Shown: piece after piece, positions 1 through 9,271 of the stretch | Numbering within the stretch: the stretch's first letter is position 1 | Layout: each line of letters opens with the position of its first letter | Source of the DNA: Arthrobacter sp. SX1312 | Lineage (GTDB): Bacteria; Actinomycetota; Actinomycetes; Actinomycetales; Micrococcaceae | Reading direction: 5' to 3' | NCBI RefSeq assembly: GCF_002929295.1 | Contig: NZ_PJIM01000002.1 | Coordinates: forward strand, 144,191-208,190 | DNA length: 64,000 bases | Program-made: the position numbers and the translations under genes | The notes under the pieces: model-generated | The model's input: the letters and a program-made list of their open reading frames with translations, nothing else | Told to the model about the DNA's origin: nothing | The model's database searches: none

Positions 1-538
1 TGGGCGCCGCCCTTCTGCTCGTAGTAGGTCTGGATGCCACCGTTGGTGGTGGCGAAGACCTGGCCGCGGGACCAGAAGACCTTGCCGCCCTCGAAGTCCT
101 GCCGCACGCCGTTCGGGACGGCGACCTCTCCGGACGTGGGATAGCCCAGGAAGCCGCGCTCGTACCGGTTGGCGGCGTAGTAGCTCCTGATGCCGCCGAT
201 GACGGCACGGGCTCCGGTCGCAGGCGACCAGTTCACGTAGCCGTTCTGGAAGCTCTGGGAGTACCCACCCTGCCAGCCGGTCTTGTTGCCGGTCGGCAGG
301 CCGAGGAAGGAGTGGGCGCCGCCCTTCTGCTCGTAGTAGGTCTGGATGCCACCGTTGGTGGTGGCGAAGACCTGGCCGCGGGACCAGAAGACCTTGCCGC
401 CCTCGAAGTCCTGCCGCACGCCGTTCGGGACGGCGACCTCTCCGGACGTGGGATAGCCCAGGAAGCCGCGCTCGTACCGGTTGGCGGCGTAGTAGCTCCT
501 GATGCCGCCGAAGACGGTCTGGGCTCCGGTCGCAGGCG
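1..538. repeat. 312-bp in-frame tandem duplication inside the LGFP gene
   Basis: Bases 1-199 are identical to 313-511 (offset 312 = 104 codons). After a few differences around 200-210 versus 512-522, identity resumes for about 22 bases up to 226/538 and then decays. Near-perfect DNA identity, rather than only protein similarity, points to a recent duplication or gene conversion between repeat pairs. Confidence 0.9.
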
Positions 539-965
539 ACCAGTAGATGTACCCGTTCTGGAAGTGCTGGAGTCGGCCGCCACGTACGGAGAGCCCGCCG
601 GCGTCGCCGGTGGGGAAGCCCAGGAAACCCCTGGTCCACCCGGTGGCCGAGTACCGGGCACCGATGGCGTCGTCGAGCACGATCTGCGCGCCGGTGCTTC
701 GGGTCCAGAGGACATGGCCTTTCTGGAAGCGCTGGGAGCAACTGATCCCGTCACAGCTCTTGTAGCCGAGGGGGTCGCCGAGCACGGCGCGGTTGGCGTT
801 CCATTTGAGGTACGTCTGGCCATCGACGGTGTAGCCCGCGACCCGGAGCAGGGGTGGGGGTTGCGGCGGGACGGCCGCCTGCGCGGGGGGTGCAAGAGCC
901 CCCGCCCCCGACCACAGAACAAAGGTTGCTACAGCAACGGCGCCGAGCCTCATCATCCTGGACAT
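1..965 (-). CDS. secreted LGFP-repeat cell-wall protein (3' end beyond window)
   Basis: Reading from an ATG whose first base is 965, the frame stays open to the window edge, giving 321 codons with the C-terminus missing. The N-terminus is a signal peptide (MSRMMRLGAVAVATFVL, then an Ala-rich region ending AQAA). The rest is a series of LGFP-type repeats of about 52 residues, each with a core such as RGFLGYPTSGE followed by F-x-G-G/N-x-x-x-W-S. The family is found in exported actinobacterial proteins and is thought to bind the cell wall; no catalytic domain is visible in the part present. Two successive repeats form a 104-residue unit that is duplicated almost exactly. The start has only a weak GGGG-type ribosome site; an ATG at 956 is the alternative. 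A catalytic domain could follow outside the window, as in the LGFP/L,D-transpeptidase protein at 4766-7015. Confidence 0.85.
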   Translation of the reverse strand, partial: MSRMMRLGAVAVATFVLWSGAGALAPPAQAAVPPQPPPLLRVAGYTVDGQTYLKWNANRAVLGDPLGYKSCDGISCSQRFQKGHVLWTRSTGAQIVLDDAIGARYSATGWTRGFLGFPTGDAGGLSVRGGRLQHFQNGYIYWSPATGAQTVFGGIRSYYAANRYERGFLGYPTSGEVAVPNGVRQDFEGGKVFWSRGQVFATTNGGIQTYYEQKGGAHSFLGLPTGNKTGWQGGYSQSFQNGYVNWSPATGARAVIGGIRSYYAANRYERGFLGYPTSGEVAVPNGVRQDFEGGKVFWSRGQVFATTNGGIQTYYEQKGGA

Positions 966-1270
966 CAAGACCCCATAACTCGCGAAAGCGTTACTGAGAC
1001 CCTGATGCGTCAATACGGAACGATCACCCCGCCTGCCTGTTTCGTTCCGTGTTTCGGTGACTATACGGGCGTATCGCGCTCTTGTGACCACCAATCGGGC
1101 AGGGAATTCTTCGACAGCGGCTTTCCGTCCGAACCCGGAGACCGCGTCGGCCTGCCTTTGTCGGGCGAGGAGTTCCTCGACCGCTCCTGCACCTCCGCGC
1201 GGATTCAGCCGCTGGCCGAAGAACCGCGCGCCGCCTGCCCCGGGCGGAGGCACTGCGATAGAACTGGGGT
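966..1270. other. divergent intergenic region with a 9-bp inverted repeat
   Basis: This 305-bp gap separates two divergently transcribed genes, so it must hold both promoters. I see no credible gene in it. A perfect inverted repeat, ACGGAACGA at 1015-1023 and TCGTTCCGT at 1042-1050, lies on the LGFP-gene side, 50-85 bp from its start, and could be an operator. Near the DUF4916 start, GATAGA (about 1256-1261) is the best -10-like hexamer. Confidence 0.5.
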
Positions 1271-1810
1271 ATGAACGTTCGTACCCCTGACCCCAATCCG
1301 GGTTGGCTCTCCGAAGATGACCTGTACGAGGCCCGCCGCCGCCTGCCGATGGTGTACGTGGAGGCGATTCCCGTGCGGTGCGACGCCCTCGGGTACGTGA
1401 ACGAGGTGGGACTGCTGCTGCAGGCCAGCGAGCAGGGCGAGATGGTGCGCACCTTCGTCTCAGGACGCGTCATGTACCGGGAGACCATCCGGGCCGCGCT
1501 GCTGCGACACCTCGAGAAGGACCTGGGGCCGCTGGCCCTGCCCCAGCTGCCGCCGTCGCCCGTGCCGTTCACGATCGCCGAGTACTTCCCCTCCCCCTCG
1601 GAGACGGGACTGACCGACGACCGCCAGCACGCCGTCGCCCTCGCGTACCTGATCCCCGTCACCGGGGAGTGCAACCCGCGCCAGGATGCGCTGGAACTGT
1701 CCTGGCTGACGCCGTCCGAGGCGCTGAGCCCGTCGATCCAGGCCGAGTTCTCGGGAGGACGCGCGGACCTGCTGCGCCAGGCACTCGCCCACGCCGGCTG
1801 GGGACGCTGA
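1271..1810 (+). CDS. NUDIX-like DUF4916 family protein
   Basis: A 179-residue protein that I recognise as the actinobacterial DUF4916 family, usually annotated as NUDIX-hydrolase-related. Visible landmarks are the N-terminal GWLSEDDLYEARRRLPMVYVEAIPVR, written here as its two parts GWLSEDDLYEARRRLP and MVYVEAIPVR, the segment EVGLLLQ and the segment FVSGRVMYRETIRAALLRHL. The last sits where a NUDIX box would be, but the full G-x5-E-x7-R-E-U-x-E-E-x-G-U pattern is not present, so hydrolase activity is uncertain. It stands alone: divergent from the LGFP gene and 102 bp before the next gene on the same strand. The ATG follows GGGGT at very short spacing, so a weak site or a near-leaderless message is possible. 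Substrate unknown. Confidence 0.75.
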   Translation: MNVRTPDPNPGWLSEDDLYEARRRLPMVYVEAIPVRCDALGYVNEVGLLLQASEQGEMVRTFVSGRVMYRETIRAALLRHLEKDLGPLALPQLPPSPVPFTIAEYFPSPSETGLTDDRQHAVALAYLIPVTGECNPRQDALELSWLTPSEALSPSIQAEFSGGRADLLRQALAHAGWGR

Positions 1811-1912
1811 GCCGACGGCACTTGCCGGCTCCTCGTTCCCGTATCGTCGTATGGGCGCGCTGGGGCGCCGGGAACATCCAGGGGGCTAGAGGCAGAGGTT
1901 GGCACGACGTAC

Positions 1913-2782
1913 ATGATGGTTAACAGGGTGGACAGGGCAGGACTGCGCGCGGTCCCAGCGGAGATGCTGGCGGCCGGTGATGTGCTGGCGCTCCCCGACG
2001 GCGGGGACACGGCCGAGGTCACGGCGATCGGGATCGAGAACGACGACTTCGGGGTGCCCGCACTCGTCGTCGCGACGGTCGCCGGAGACCACCGCATCAC
2101 GATCGCCACGGGCTCGATGGTCTATGTGGAGCCCGCGGACGCCGAGATCGGGGTCTCCGCCGTCGCCGCCGACCACGGATCCCCCGAAGCGCTCGTCGCC
2201 CAGGTGGCCCAGGCGCACCCGGACAGCACGGACATCCAGGACGTCGCCGGGCGGTTGGCCCGCGGCATCAACCTCAAGTCCGGCAGCAACCTCCAGGACC
2301 TGCACCAGCTCGCGCTGGCCCTGTTCGTCGACGAGGGCGACGCCGCAGCGGCCCTGGGCATCGCCGACCTCCTGGCGGAGCTGCCGTTCGACGGCAACTT
2401 CGGCCGCTGGAAGTGGATCGAGGGCGGCCTCGCGATCGCCGCCTACCTCACCCGGCACGACGAGGAGCGCTCCCTCCGCTACTCCGCCGCGATCCGCGCG
2501 GCCGACGACGCCGAGACGGACCCGCTGCGCGCCAAGACCAGCGCCATGTACCGGCAGCGGCAGCTCAACGAACCCAATGTCTACGACCCCGAGATCCTCC
2601 GTGCCTCAACCGCCGGACGGATCGACGTCGAACGCGACTGGCGCGTGCTCCGCATCGGCGTCCTGCTCTACCTGCGCGCCCACGGCGGCTCCGAGACACT
2701 GAGCCGGGACGTGCTGGAGCGGCGCATCGCCGCGGAGCTCGCCGCCGTCGCCGCCCTCAACGCGCAGCTCGCCGACCGGTAG
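1913..2782 (+). CDS. conserved actinobacterial protein (DUF6707-like), function unknown
   Basis: A soluble, acidic protein of 289 residues with no signal peptide or membrane segment. The first ~80 residues look like a small beta-rich domain (DVLALPDGGDTAEVTAIGIE). Residues ~85-289 look alpha-helical with TPR-like spacing (LHQLALALFVDEGDAAAALG; AAIRAADDAETDPLRAKT). I believe it belongs to the family labelled DUF6707, but I cannot confirm this. The ATG at 1913 is preceded by AGGCAGAGG; ATG 1916 and GTG 1928 (after AACAGG) are alternatives. It lies 36 bp upstream of tgt on the same strand and may be cotranscribed, without any evident functional tie. Confidence 0.65.
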   Translation: MMVNRVDRAGLRAVPAEMLAAGDVLALPDGGDTAEVTAIGIENDDFGVPALVVATVAGDHRITIATGSMVYVEPADAEIGVSAVAADHGSPEALVAQVAQAHPDSTDIQDVAGRLARGINLKSGSNLQDLHQLALALFVDEGDAAAALGIADLLAELPFDGNFGRWKWIEGGLAIAAYLTRHDEERSLRYSAAIRAADDAETDPLRAKTSAMYRQRQLNEPNVYDPEILRASTAGRIDVERDWRVLRIGVLLYLRAHGGSETLSRDVLERRIAAELAAVAALNAQLADR

Positions 2783-4084
<1,302 letters not shown>

Positions 4085-4232
4085 AACTCGTTCCTGACAG
4101 GAAGCTGCGGAATTCTTGTCGAATTACGGGCCGGATCACGGGAGATCGCTGATAATCTCCGACTGTACGATATTCCCGGTCAGAAGCCCCTGGTTCCCGA
4201 ACGTGGAGTTCACGGCAGGAAATGGGGGAACA

Positions 4233-4769
4233 ATGCGGAGTCCCACGCCGCTCTTCTTGTGGACGGCCGCGGGCGTCCTCGCCCTTTCCGGCTGCACTTC
4301 GCCGCCCGCCGATGCGCCGGGCGCACCGGCATCAGGACCGTCGGCCCCGGGATCGACGACGGCTCCCGAACCGTCCGTCCCGGCGACGACGTCGGGGGCT
4401 ACGGCGACGGCACCGGGTCCGCCGGCAACGGTCGCCCCGGATCCGGGACCGAGTGTCGAGGCAACCCTCGAAACCGGCATGGAGTCCGTGCCCGCGAGTC
4501 CCACCGCCATCGCCAATGAGGCCCTCGGCGATGTGGTGTGCGCGGCGGATGCAGCGGGCGTCTGGTCCTTCTCCGGGACGCTGACGAACACGGCCGACAC
4601 CGAGGTGACGTTCTCCGTCGTCGTCGCGGTCGGCAGCACCAGCAGCGTGGCCGGCCGCGCGCGCATCGAACGAACAGTACCAGCCGGCGGCACGGCTGAA
4701 GTCCGCGCTGACGCCTTCGCCGATGGGGCCCCAGCATCTTCCACATGTCAGGCGGTTGTCTCCCGGTGA
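4233..4769 (+). CDS. lipoprotein with Ala/Pro/Thr-rich linker
   Basis: A 178-residue predicted lipoprotein: MRSPTPLFLWTAAGVLALSGC carries a lipobox LSGC, so the mature protein starts at Cys21 and is membrane-anchored outside the cell. Residues ~22-80 are a flexible A/P/T/S-rich stretch. Residues ~95-178 form a small beta-rich domain (WSFSGTLTNTADTEVTFSV ... TVPAGGTAEV) with two cysteines (VVCAA and SSTCQAV) that could form a disulfide; it resembles FxLyD-type extracellular domains. The ATG at 4233 is chosen because GGGGGA precedes it at good spacing; an upstream in-frame ATG at 4116 lacks one. Its stop overlaps the start of the LGFP/L,D-transpeptidase gene, suggesting equimolar expression and a shared role at the wall. 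Exact function unknown. Confidence 0.85.
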   Translation: MRSPTPLFLWTAAGVLALSGCTSPPADAPGAPASGPSAPGSTTAPEPSVPATTSGATATAPGPPATVAPDPGPSVEATLETGMESVPASPTAIANEALGDVVCAADAAGVWSFSGTLTNTADTEVTFSVVVAVGSTSSVAGRARIERTVPAGGTAEVRADAFADGAPASSTCQAVVSR

Positions 4770-7015
4770 ACCATTCATCCACGTCCCTTCCGGCGCGCGC
4801 GCTCGCTGTAGTCTCGCTGACCGCGCTCCTCCTCTCCGGACTCGCTCCGGGTGCGGCCGCGGCGCCCGCGCCCTCCGTCACGAGCACGGAGCAGAGCCCT
4901 CCCGCAACCACACCCCCGGCGACGGCCGATCCGGGCACGACTCCCCCTGCTGCCGGGCTGCGGACACCCGCGCCCGAGAGCCCGGAAGCAGTTCCGGAGC
5001 CGTCGACCTCCGGGACGGTCCCGTCCGAGCGTCCAGCGACAACGGCGCCTGCGGTCCCGGACCCGGCTGAACCGTCGGACCAGGCGCCGGTCGCCCCGGC
5101 CGGCCCGGGAAGTGACGTCCCACCTGAGGGAACCGCACCGGAGGGAACCGCACCGGCGGTGCCCGAGGCGCAGGAGCCGACTGCCCCGGCGGACGCACGA
5201 GACTCCGAGGTCGGCGCTGCCGCAGCAGGCCCCTTCACCCCCATCGGAGGCATTGCCGCCAAGTGGAGGGCGCTCGGCGGGGCCGGAGGTGTGCTGGGAG
5301 AACCGACGTCCAACGAATCCTGCACCGCAGGACACTGCGTGGAGACCTTCGTCGGTGGAGAGATCCACTACACCCCCTCCACCGGAGCGCACGCCGTACT
5401 GCTCGCCTCCGGCAACACCGGCCCCCGGTGGGCAGCCGGCGGGGGCCTGCGCGCCTTCGGCTACCCGATCACCGATGAACAGTGCACCCCGGGCGGCTGC
5501 TCCCAGCGGTTCTCCAGCGGGATCGACCTCACCTGGAGCACGACGGCCGGGCACCAGCGGGTATGGACCCGGGGTGCCGTCGGTGGCGCGCTGTACAACC
5601 TGTACGGCGGCTACGCTGCCGTCGGCTACCCGTCCTCGGCCGAGATATGCGGCAAGCGGGACAACGGCTGCGTCCAGGAGTTCGGCGGACTCAGGATCAT
5701 GTGGTCCGCGTCGTCCGGCGCCTACGGGGTATGGGCCCCCGGAGCGATCGGCGGCGCGTATTCGCGGACCGGCGCAGAGAACGGCTGGCTCGGTTATCCG
5801 ACGTCCAAAGAGACCTGCGGACTGCGGTCGGCCGGCTGCAAGCAGACCTACCAGCGCGGGGTGATCTCCTGGTCATCCGCAACAGGCGCCCACATCAGCC
5901 GCGGCGGGATGCTCTCCGCCTGGGCAGCGCGCGGCGCCCAGAACGGTGTACTCGGCTACCCCCTCGAGAACGAGGTGTGTGGACAGCCGAACGGCGGGTG
6001 CGTCCAGAAGTACCAGGGCGGCTCGACCTACTGGTCCCCGGCGACGGGCGGACATTCGACGAACGGCGACATCGGTGCCCGCTACAGGAACCAGGGCGCC
6101 CACACCGGCTACCTGGGCTACCCGCTGGAAGCCGAAGTCTGCGGACAGCGCAACGGTGGCTGCTACCAGCGGTTCCAGGGTGGCGTGATCCTCTGGTCAC
6201 CCGCGACCGGGTCCCAGCCCGTGCGCGGAGGCATGAAGACCAGATACGAAGCGATGGGCCGGCAGCTGAGCTACCTCGCCTACCCCCTGACGCCGGAGCG
6301 CTGCGAGGGCGGCACGTGCGTGCAACCCTTCCAGGGCGGCTACATCTCTTGGAACGGCTCCGCCAGCCGGGATCACCGGCACACCGAATGCACCACGCTC
6401 AACAATGGGCGTTCCAAGTACCCGACGGGCGGCGCGAAGAGGGTCCTTCTCACCATCGCCGGCGGGTACGGCCAGAGTTCCGCCAAGGCCGTGTACTGCC
6501 AGCGGGTGGCGGGAACCTATGTCACCGACTGGCAGACGGACGCGACGGTAGGAGCCAGCGGCTTCAAGCGGCCGGGAGTCCCCTCCGGGCCGACCCGCTT
6601 CAACTACTCCCCCACCGGGTCCTACTCCGTGACCGAGGCCTTCGGCCTGGGCAACCCCGGCACCGCGCTGCCCTACCGCACGCTCAACCCCCGCTCTCGC
6701 TGGGGCGGCAACCCCTACACGAGCACCTACAACAAGTACTTCGAGTCCTCCACCTGGGTGGGCTACGACGAGGACATGTGGTACTTCGCGACACGGGCGA
6801 CCCACGATTACCGTCAGGGCGCCGTGATCAACTACAACCGGCCGCCGGACTCACCCATCGTCCAGGATGCAGGCTTCGCCATCTTCCTGCACCAGAACAA
6901 GGTTCCGACGGCCGGGTGCATCGCGCTCGACGACTGGGCCGTCGTGGACTACCTGAGGAAGTCGACGCCCGGGGACCGCATCATCATGGGCGTCGCATCG
7001 GACCTGTTCCGGTAG
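4766..7015 (+). CDS. secreted LGFP-repeat L,D-transpeptidase-like protein
   Basis: About 749 residues from GTG 4766, which overlaps the lipoprotein stop as GTGA (ATG 4745 is an upstream alternative). Layout: signal peptide (ARALAVVSLTALLLSGLAPG), a P/T/A-rich linker to about residue 150, seven or so LGFP repeats (cores such as NGWLGYPTSKETCG, usually with a Cys pair) to about residue 530, then a C-terminal YkuD-type domain. In that domain H-Q-N-K-V-P-T-A-G-C-I-A-L supplies the His and the Cys of the catalytic pair. L,D-transpeptidases form 3-3 peptidoglycan cross-links or attach proteins to peptidoglycan. The LGFP array probably positions the enzyme in the envelope. TAGC in place of the classical SHGC motif is seen in an actinobacterial subgroup; activity is likely but inferred. 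Confidence 0.85.
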   Translation: MNHSSTSLPARALAVVSLTALLLSGLAPGAAAAPAPSVTSTEQSPPATTPPATADPGTTPPAAGLRTPAPESPEAVPEPSTSGTVPSERPATTAPAVPDPAEPSDQAPVAPAGPGSDVPPEGTAPEGTAPAVPEAQEPTAPADARDSEVGAAAAGPFTPIGGIAAKWRALGGAGGVLGEPTSNESCTAGHCVETFVGGEIHYTPSTGAHAVLLASGNTGPRWAAGGGLRAFGYPITDEQCTPGGCSQRFSSGIDLTWSTTAGHQRVWTRGAVGGALYNLYGGYAAVGYPSSAEICGKRDNGCVQEFGGLRIMWSASSGAYGVWAPGAIGGAYSRTGAENGWLGYPTSKETCGLRSAGCKQTYQRGVISWSSATGAHISRGGMLSAWAARGAQNGVLGYPLENEVCGQPNGGCVQKYQGGSTYWSPATGGHSTNGDIGARYRNQGAHTGYLGYPLEAEVCGQRNGGCYQRFQGGVILWSPATGSQPVRGGMKTRYEAMGRQLSYLAYPLTPERCEGGTCVQPFQGGYISWNGSASRDHRHTECTTLNNGRSKYPTGGAKRVLLTIAGGYGQSSAKAVYCQRVAGTYVTDWQTDATVGASGFKRPGVPSGPTRFNYSPTGSYSVTEAFGLGNPGTALPYRTLNPRSRWGGNPYTSTYNKYFESSTWVGYDEDMWYFATRATHDYRQGAVINYNRPPDSPIVQDAGFAIFLHQNKVPTAGCIALDDWAVVDYLRKSTPGDRIIMGVASDLFR

Positions 7016-7033
7016 CAGCACTCCTGCCGCACC

Positions 7034-7070
7034 GAGAGGACCCCCGACGGGAAACCGGCGGGGGTTCTCC
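7034..7070. terminator. hairpin terminator after the L,D-transpeptidase gene
   Basis: GAGGACCCCC pairs with GGGGGTTCTC around a GACGGGAAACCGGC centre (two G-T pairs). It lies 20-55 bp after the stop at 7015 and before the TetR operator. There is no long T-run, as is usual in this group. Confidence 0.6.
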
Positions 7071-7130
7071 CGTTCCGGGGACCCCTCCGCGTGCTCCGGA
7101 CGAACGGGGGACCCTCTGCCACGGCCCGGA

Positions 7131-7179
7131 TTCGAACGTGTTCAGTTCTGGTTTACACTCGGAATTGAACACGTTCGAA
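7131..7179 (+). promoter_or_regulatory. perfect inverted-repeat operator of the TetR regulator
   Basis: TTCGAACGTGTTCA (7131-7144) is the exact inverse of TGAACACGTTCGAA (7166-7179), with 21 bp between. Each arm is itself nearly palindromic (GAACgtGTTC), so two regulator dimers could bind. The spacer contains TTTACACT, a plausible -10 region, and the second arm ends 11 bp before the tetR ATG. This is the arrangement expected for autorepression of the tetR operon. Confidence 0.8.
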
Positions 7180-7190
7180 AAAGGAGACCG

Positions 7191-7856
7191 ATGCCCTCGC
7201 CGACGGCCAAGAGCGAAGCGACCCGGGAGTTGCTGGTCTCCACCGCGCTCCGGCTGTTCCGCGAGCACGGCTACGAGAAGACCACCATGCGGGCCATCGC
7301 CGCCGCCGCGGACGTCTCCACCGGGAGCGCCTACTACTACTTCGCCTCGAAGGACGACCTCGTCCACGAGCTGTACCGCAGCCTCCAGGAGGAACACCGC
7401 TCGCTGGCCCTCCCCCGTCTCCGCGAGGGCCAGAATCTCGGTGAACTCCTGCGGATCGTCCTGAACACGGGGGTGGGCGTGATGGGTCCGTACCACGACT
7501 TCGGTTCGAACTTCATCAACATCGCCATCAAGCCGTCCGCGACGACGAGCCCGTTCGGCAGCGAGTCCGCCGTGGCCCGGGCCCGCGCCATCTCGCTCTT
7601 CAGGCAGGCCGTGGCGATGTCGCGGCCGCAGCCGCCCCTGGCCATCCGGGACGACCTCCCCGAACTCCTCTGGTACGCCTACATGGGCATCACCCTCTTC
7701 TGGGTCTACGACTCCTCCCCCGACCAGATCCGGACGCGCCGGCTCATCGACCAGGCCGCGCCGCTCCTCTCGAAGCTCGTGATCCTCTCCCGGCTTCCCG
7801 TGGTGCGGAAGATCGTCGAGGACATCGTGCAGCTGATCCGGGGGACCCGGCAATGA
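7191..7856 (+). CDS. TetR/AcrR family transcriptional regulator
   Basis: A 221-residue regulator with an N-terminal helix-turn-helix (TRELLVSTALRLFREHGYEK, then TTMRAIAAAADVSTGSAYYYF), the classic TetR DNA-binding signature, and a divergent ligand-binding C-terminal domain containing PYHDFGSNFINIAIKP and a tail rich in Val/Ile. It starts 12 bp after a perfect inverted-repeat operator, with AAAGGAGA as ribosome site, so autoregulation is very likely. The ATGA overlap with the next gene (a four-helix membrane protein) makes an operon that probably continues into the epimerase. The ligand cannot be read from sequence. TetR regulators of this architecture are often tied to lipid or envelope stress, but that is only a family-level hint. 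Confidence 0.93.
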   Translation: MPSPTAKSEATRELLVSTALRLFREHGYEKTTMRAIAAAADVSTGSAYYYFASKDDLVHELYRSLQEEHRSLALPRLREGQNLGELLRIVLNTGVGVMGPYHDFGSNFINIAIKPSATTSPFGSESAVARARAISLFRQAVAMSRPQPPLAIRDDLPELLWYAYMGITLFWVYDSSPDQIRTRRLIDQAAPLLSKLVILSRLPVVRKIVEDIVQLIRGTRQ

Positions 7857-8299
7857 CGGAGGACCCGGCAGGAACGGGCGACGCCGGGCGGCGCGCACCG
7901 AACCCCCGCCATCGGGTGACGTTCGGGATCGGCGCCGTCGCCGTCGGGTTCCTCGTGGGACTCTCCACCCTCGCGCTGGCCTTCGCCCTCTCCTGGGGGC
8001 CCGACGCCCCGGGCGTCTTCCTCCTGGCACTCTGGTACGGCGTCGGCGTCGGCGTGATCACCGGCCTGCCCCTCGGCATCGTGCTCGGGCTCCTGCTGCG
8101 CCCCGTCGCCAACCAGTGGGTGCACATCGGGGTCTTCTTCGCCGGCTTCACCCTGGTGTCCTTCGTCATCATCACCCTGCTGTCCCCCTCCCGGGTGCTC
8201 CTCGAGAGCCTCCCCATCGCCCTGATCATCGGAGGTGCGGGCGCCCTGGCCCGTGCCAGCGTCTGGAAGCTGGTCCACGTGCACGGAACCGAGCAATGA
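7853..8299 (+). CDS. four-helix integral membrane protein, unknown function
   Basis: A 148-residue protein with four predicted membrane helices (VTFGIGAVAVGFLVGLSTLA; FLLALWYGVGVGVITGLPLG; IGVFFAGFTLVSFVIITLL; LPIALIIGGAGALA) and short polar ends. No recognised catalytic motif. Its ATG overlaps the tetR stop, and its own stop overlaps the epimerase start, so translation is coupled on both sides. The tie to tetR suggests that its expression is controlled by the operator at 7131-7179; a transport or stress role is possible but unproven. Confidence 0.8.
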   Translation: MTEDPAGTGDAGRRAPNPRHRVTFGIGAVAVGFLVGLSTLALAFALSWGPDAPGVFLLALWYGVGVGVITGLPLGIVLGLLLRPVANQWVHIGVFFAGFTLVSFVIITLLSPSRVLLESLPIALIIGGAGALARASVWKLVHVHGTEQ

Positions 8300-9267
8300 A
8301 CCCTGCAACGAACCCTGCCATGTATGACGACACGACCACCCGAACGGTGGTCATCGCCGGAGCCTCGGGATTTATTGGGGCGGACCTGGTCCGGCGTTTC
8401 CGTGCCCTCGGGACAGAGGTCCGGACGATCGGCCGGTCCGGGCGCGTGACCTGGGGGGACACGGACGCCATCGCGGAGGCGCTCGACGGCGTCGACCTCC
8501 TCGTCAACCTGGCCGGACGCAGCGTCGACTGCCGGTACAACAGGCGGAACGCCGACGCGATCTTCTCCTCCCGGGTCGACACCACGGAGGAACTCGGCCG
8601 AGCCCTCGCACTGTGTCGCCGGAACGGCGGCACGCCGCCGGGTGTCTGGATCAACGCGAGCACCGGCACGATCTACCGCCACGCCACCGACAGGCCCCAG
8701 ACGGAGCACGACGGTGACCTCGGCACCGGTTTCTCGGTGTCGGTCGCGCGGGCCTGGGAGCAGGCGCTGTCCGACGCGGACGTGCCGGGCATCCGGAAGG
8801 TGGCCCTGCGCCTGTCGATCGTGCTCGGACCCGGAAGCGTGATGACGCCGCTGGTCATGCTGGCGAGGACCCGGCTCGGCGGCCCGATGGGTCCGGGGAC
8901 GCAGAAGTTCAGCTGGATCCACCTCGACGACGTCTTCCGTGCCATCGTGTTCATCGCCGGGACGTCCTCGCTGAACGGGCCGGTGAACGCGGCGGCCCCC
9001 GACGTCGTCACCAACGCCGAGCTCATGGCCGCCCTCCGCACGCGCCTCCGCATCCCGGTCGGGCTCCCCACCCCGGTATGGCTCCTCGAGCTGGGCGGCA
9101 GGATCATCCGGACGGAAGCAGAGCTGGTCCTCAAGAGCCGGTGGGTGGCCCCGCGCAAGCTCGTCGACGCCGGCTTCACCTTCGACCATCCGACGCTGGG
9201 ACCGGCGCTCGACGACATCCTCACCCCGGACCGGGTGGCCGCCGTGGAGCCGAGTCGGGCAGACTAG
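8296..9267 (+). CDS. NAD(P)-dependent epimerase of the YfcH/TIGR01777 type
   Basis: A 323-residue short-chain-dehydrogenase-like epimerase. The Rossmann dinucleotide-binding motif is GASGFIG near residue 20; LLVNLAGRSVDCRYN, followed by an SSRVDTTEELGRAL helix, is diagnostic for the TIGR01777 family, and WINASTGTIYRH supplies the catalytic-region Tyr. The C-terminal DUF1731-like part contains FSWIHLDDVFRAI and NAAAPDVVTNAEL. The substrate of this family is unknown; the E. coli relative YfcH is uncharacterised and plant relatives affect plastid division. The ATG at 8296 overlaps the previous stop (ATGA); ATG 8320 is an alternative. It closes the tetR operon, with only 4 bp to the following kinase gene. 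Confidence 0.88.
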   Translation: MNPATNPAMYDDTTTRTVVIAGASGFIGADLVRRFRALGTEVRTIGRSGRVTWGDTDAIAEALDGVDLLVNLAGRSVDCRYNRRNADAIFSSRVDTTEELGRALALCRRNGGTPPGVWINASTGTIYRHATDRPQTEHDGDLGTGFSVSVARAWEQALSDADVPGIRKVALRLSIVLGPGSVMTPLVMLARTRLGGPMGPGTQKFSWIHLDDVFRAIVFIAGTSSLNGPVNAAAPDVVTNAELMAALRTRLRIPVGLPTPVWLLELGGRIIRTEAELVLKSRWVAPRKLVDAGFTFDHPTLGPALDDILTPDRVAAVEPSRAD

Positions 9268-9271
9268 GACG

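Noticed and set aside
1-200. CRISPR array because of near-identical repeats at 1 and 313
   Set aside because: The repeats are 312 bp apart, coding, in frame and much longer than CRISPR repeats.
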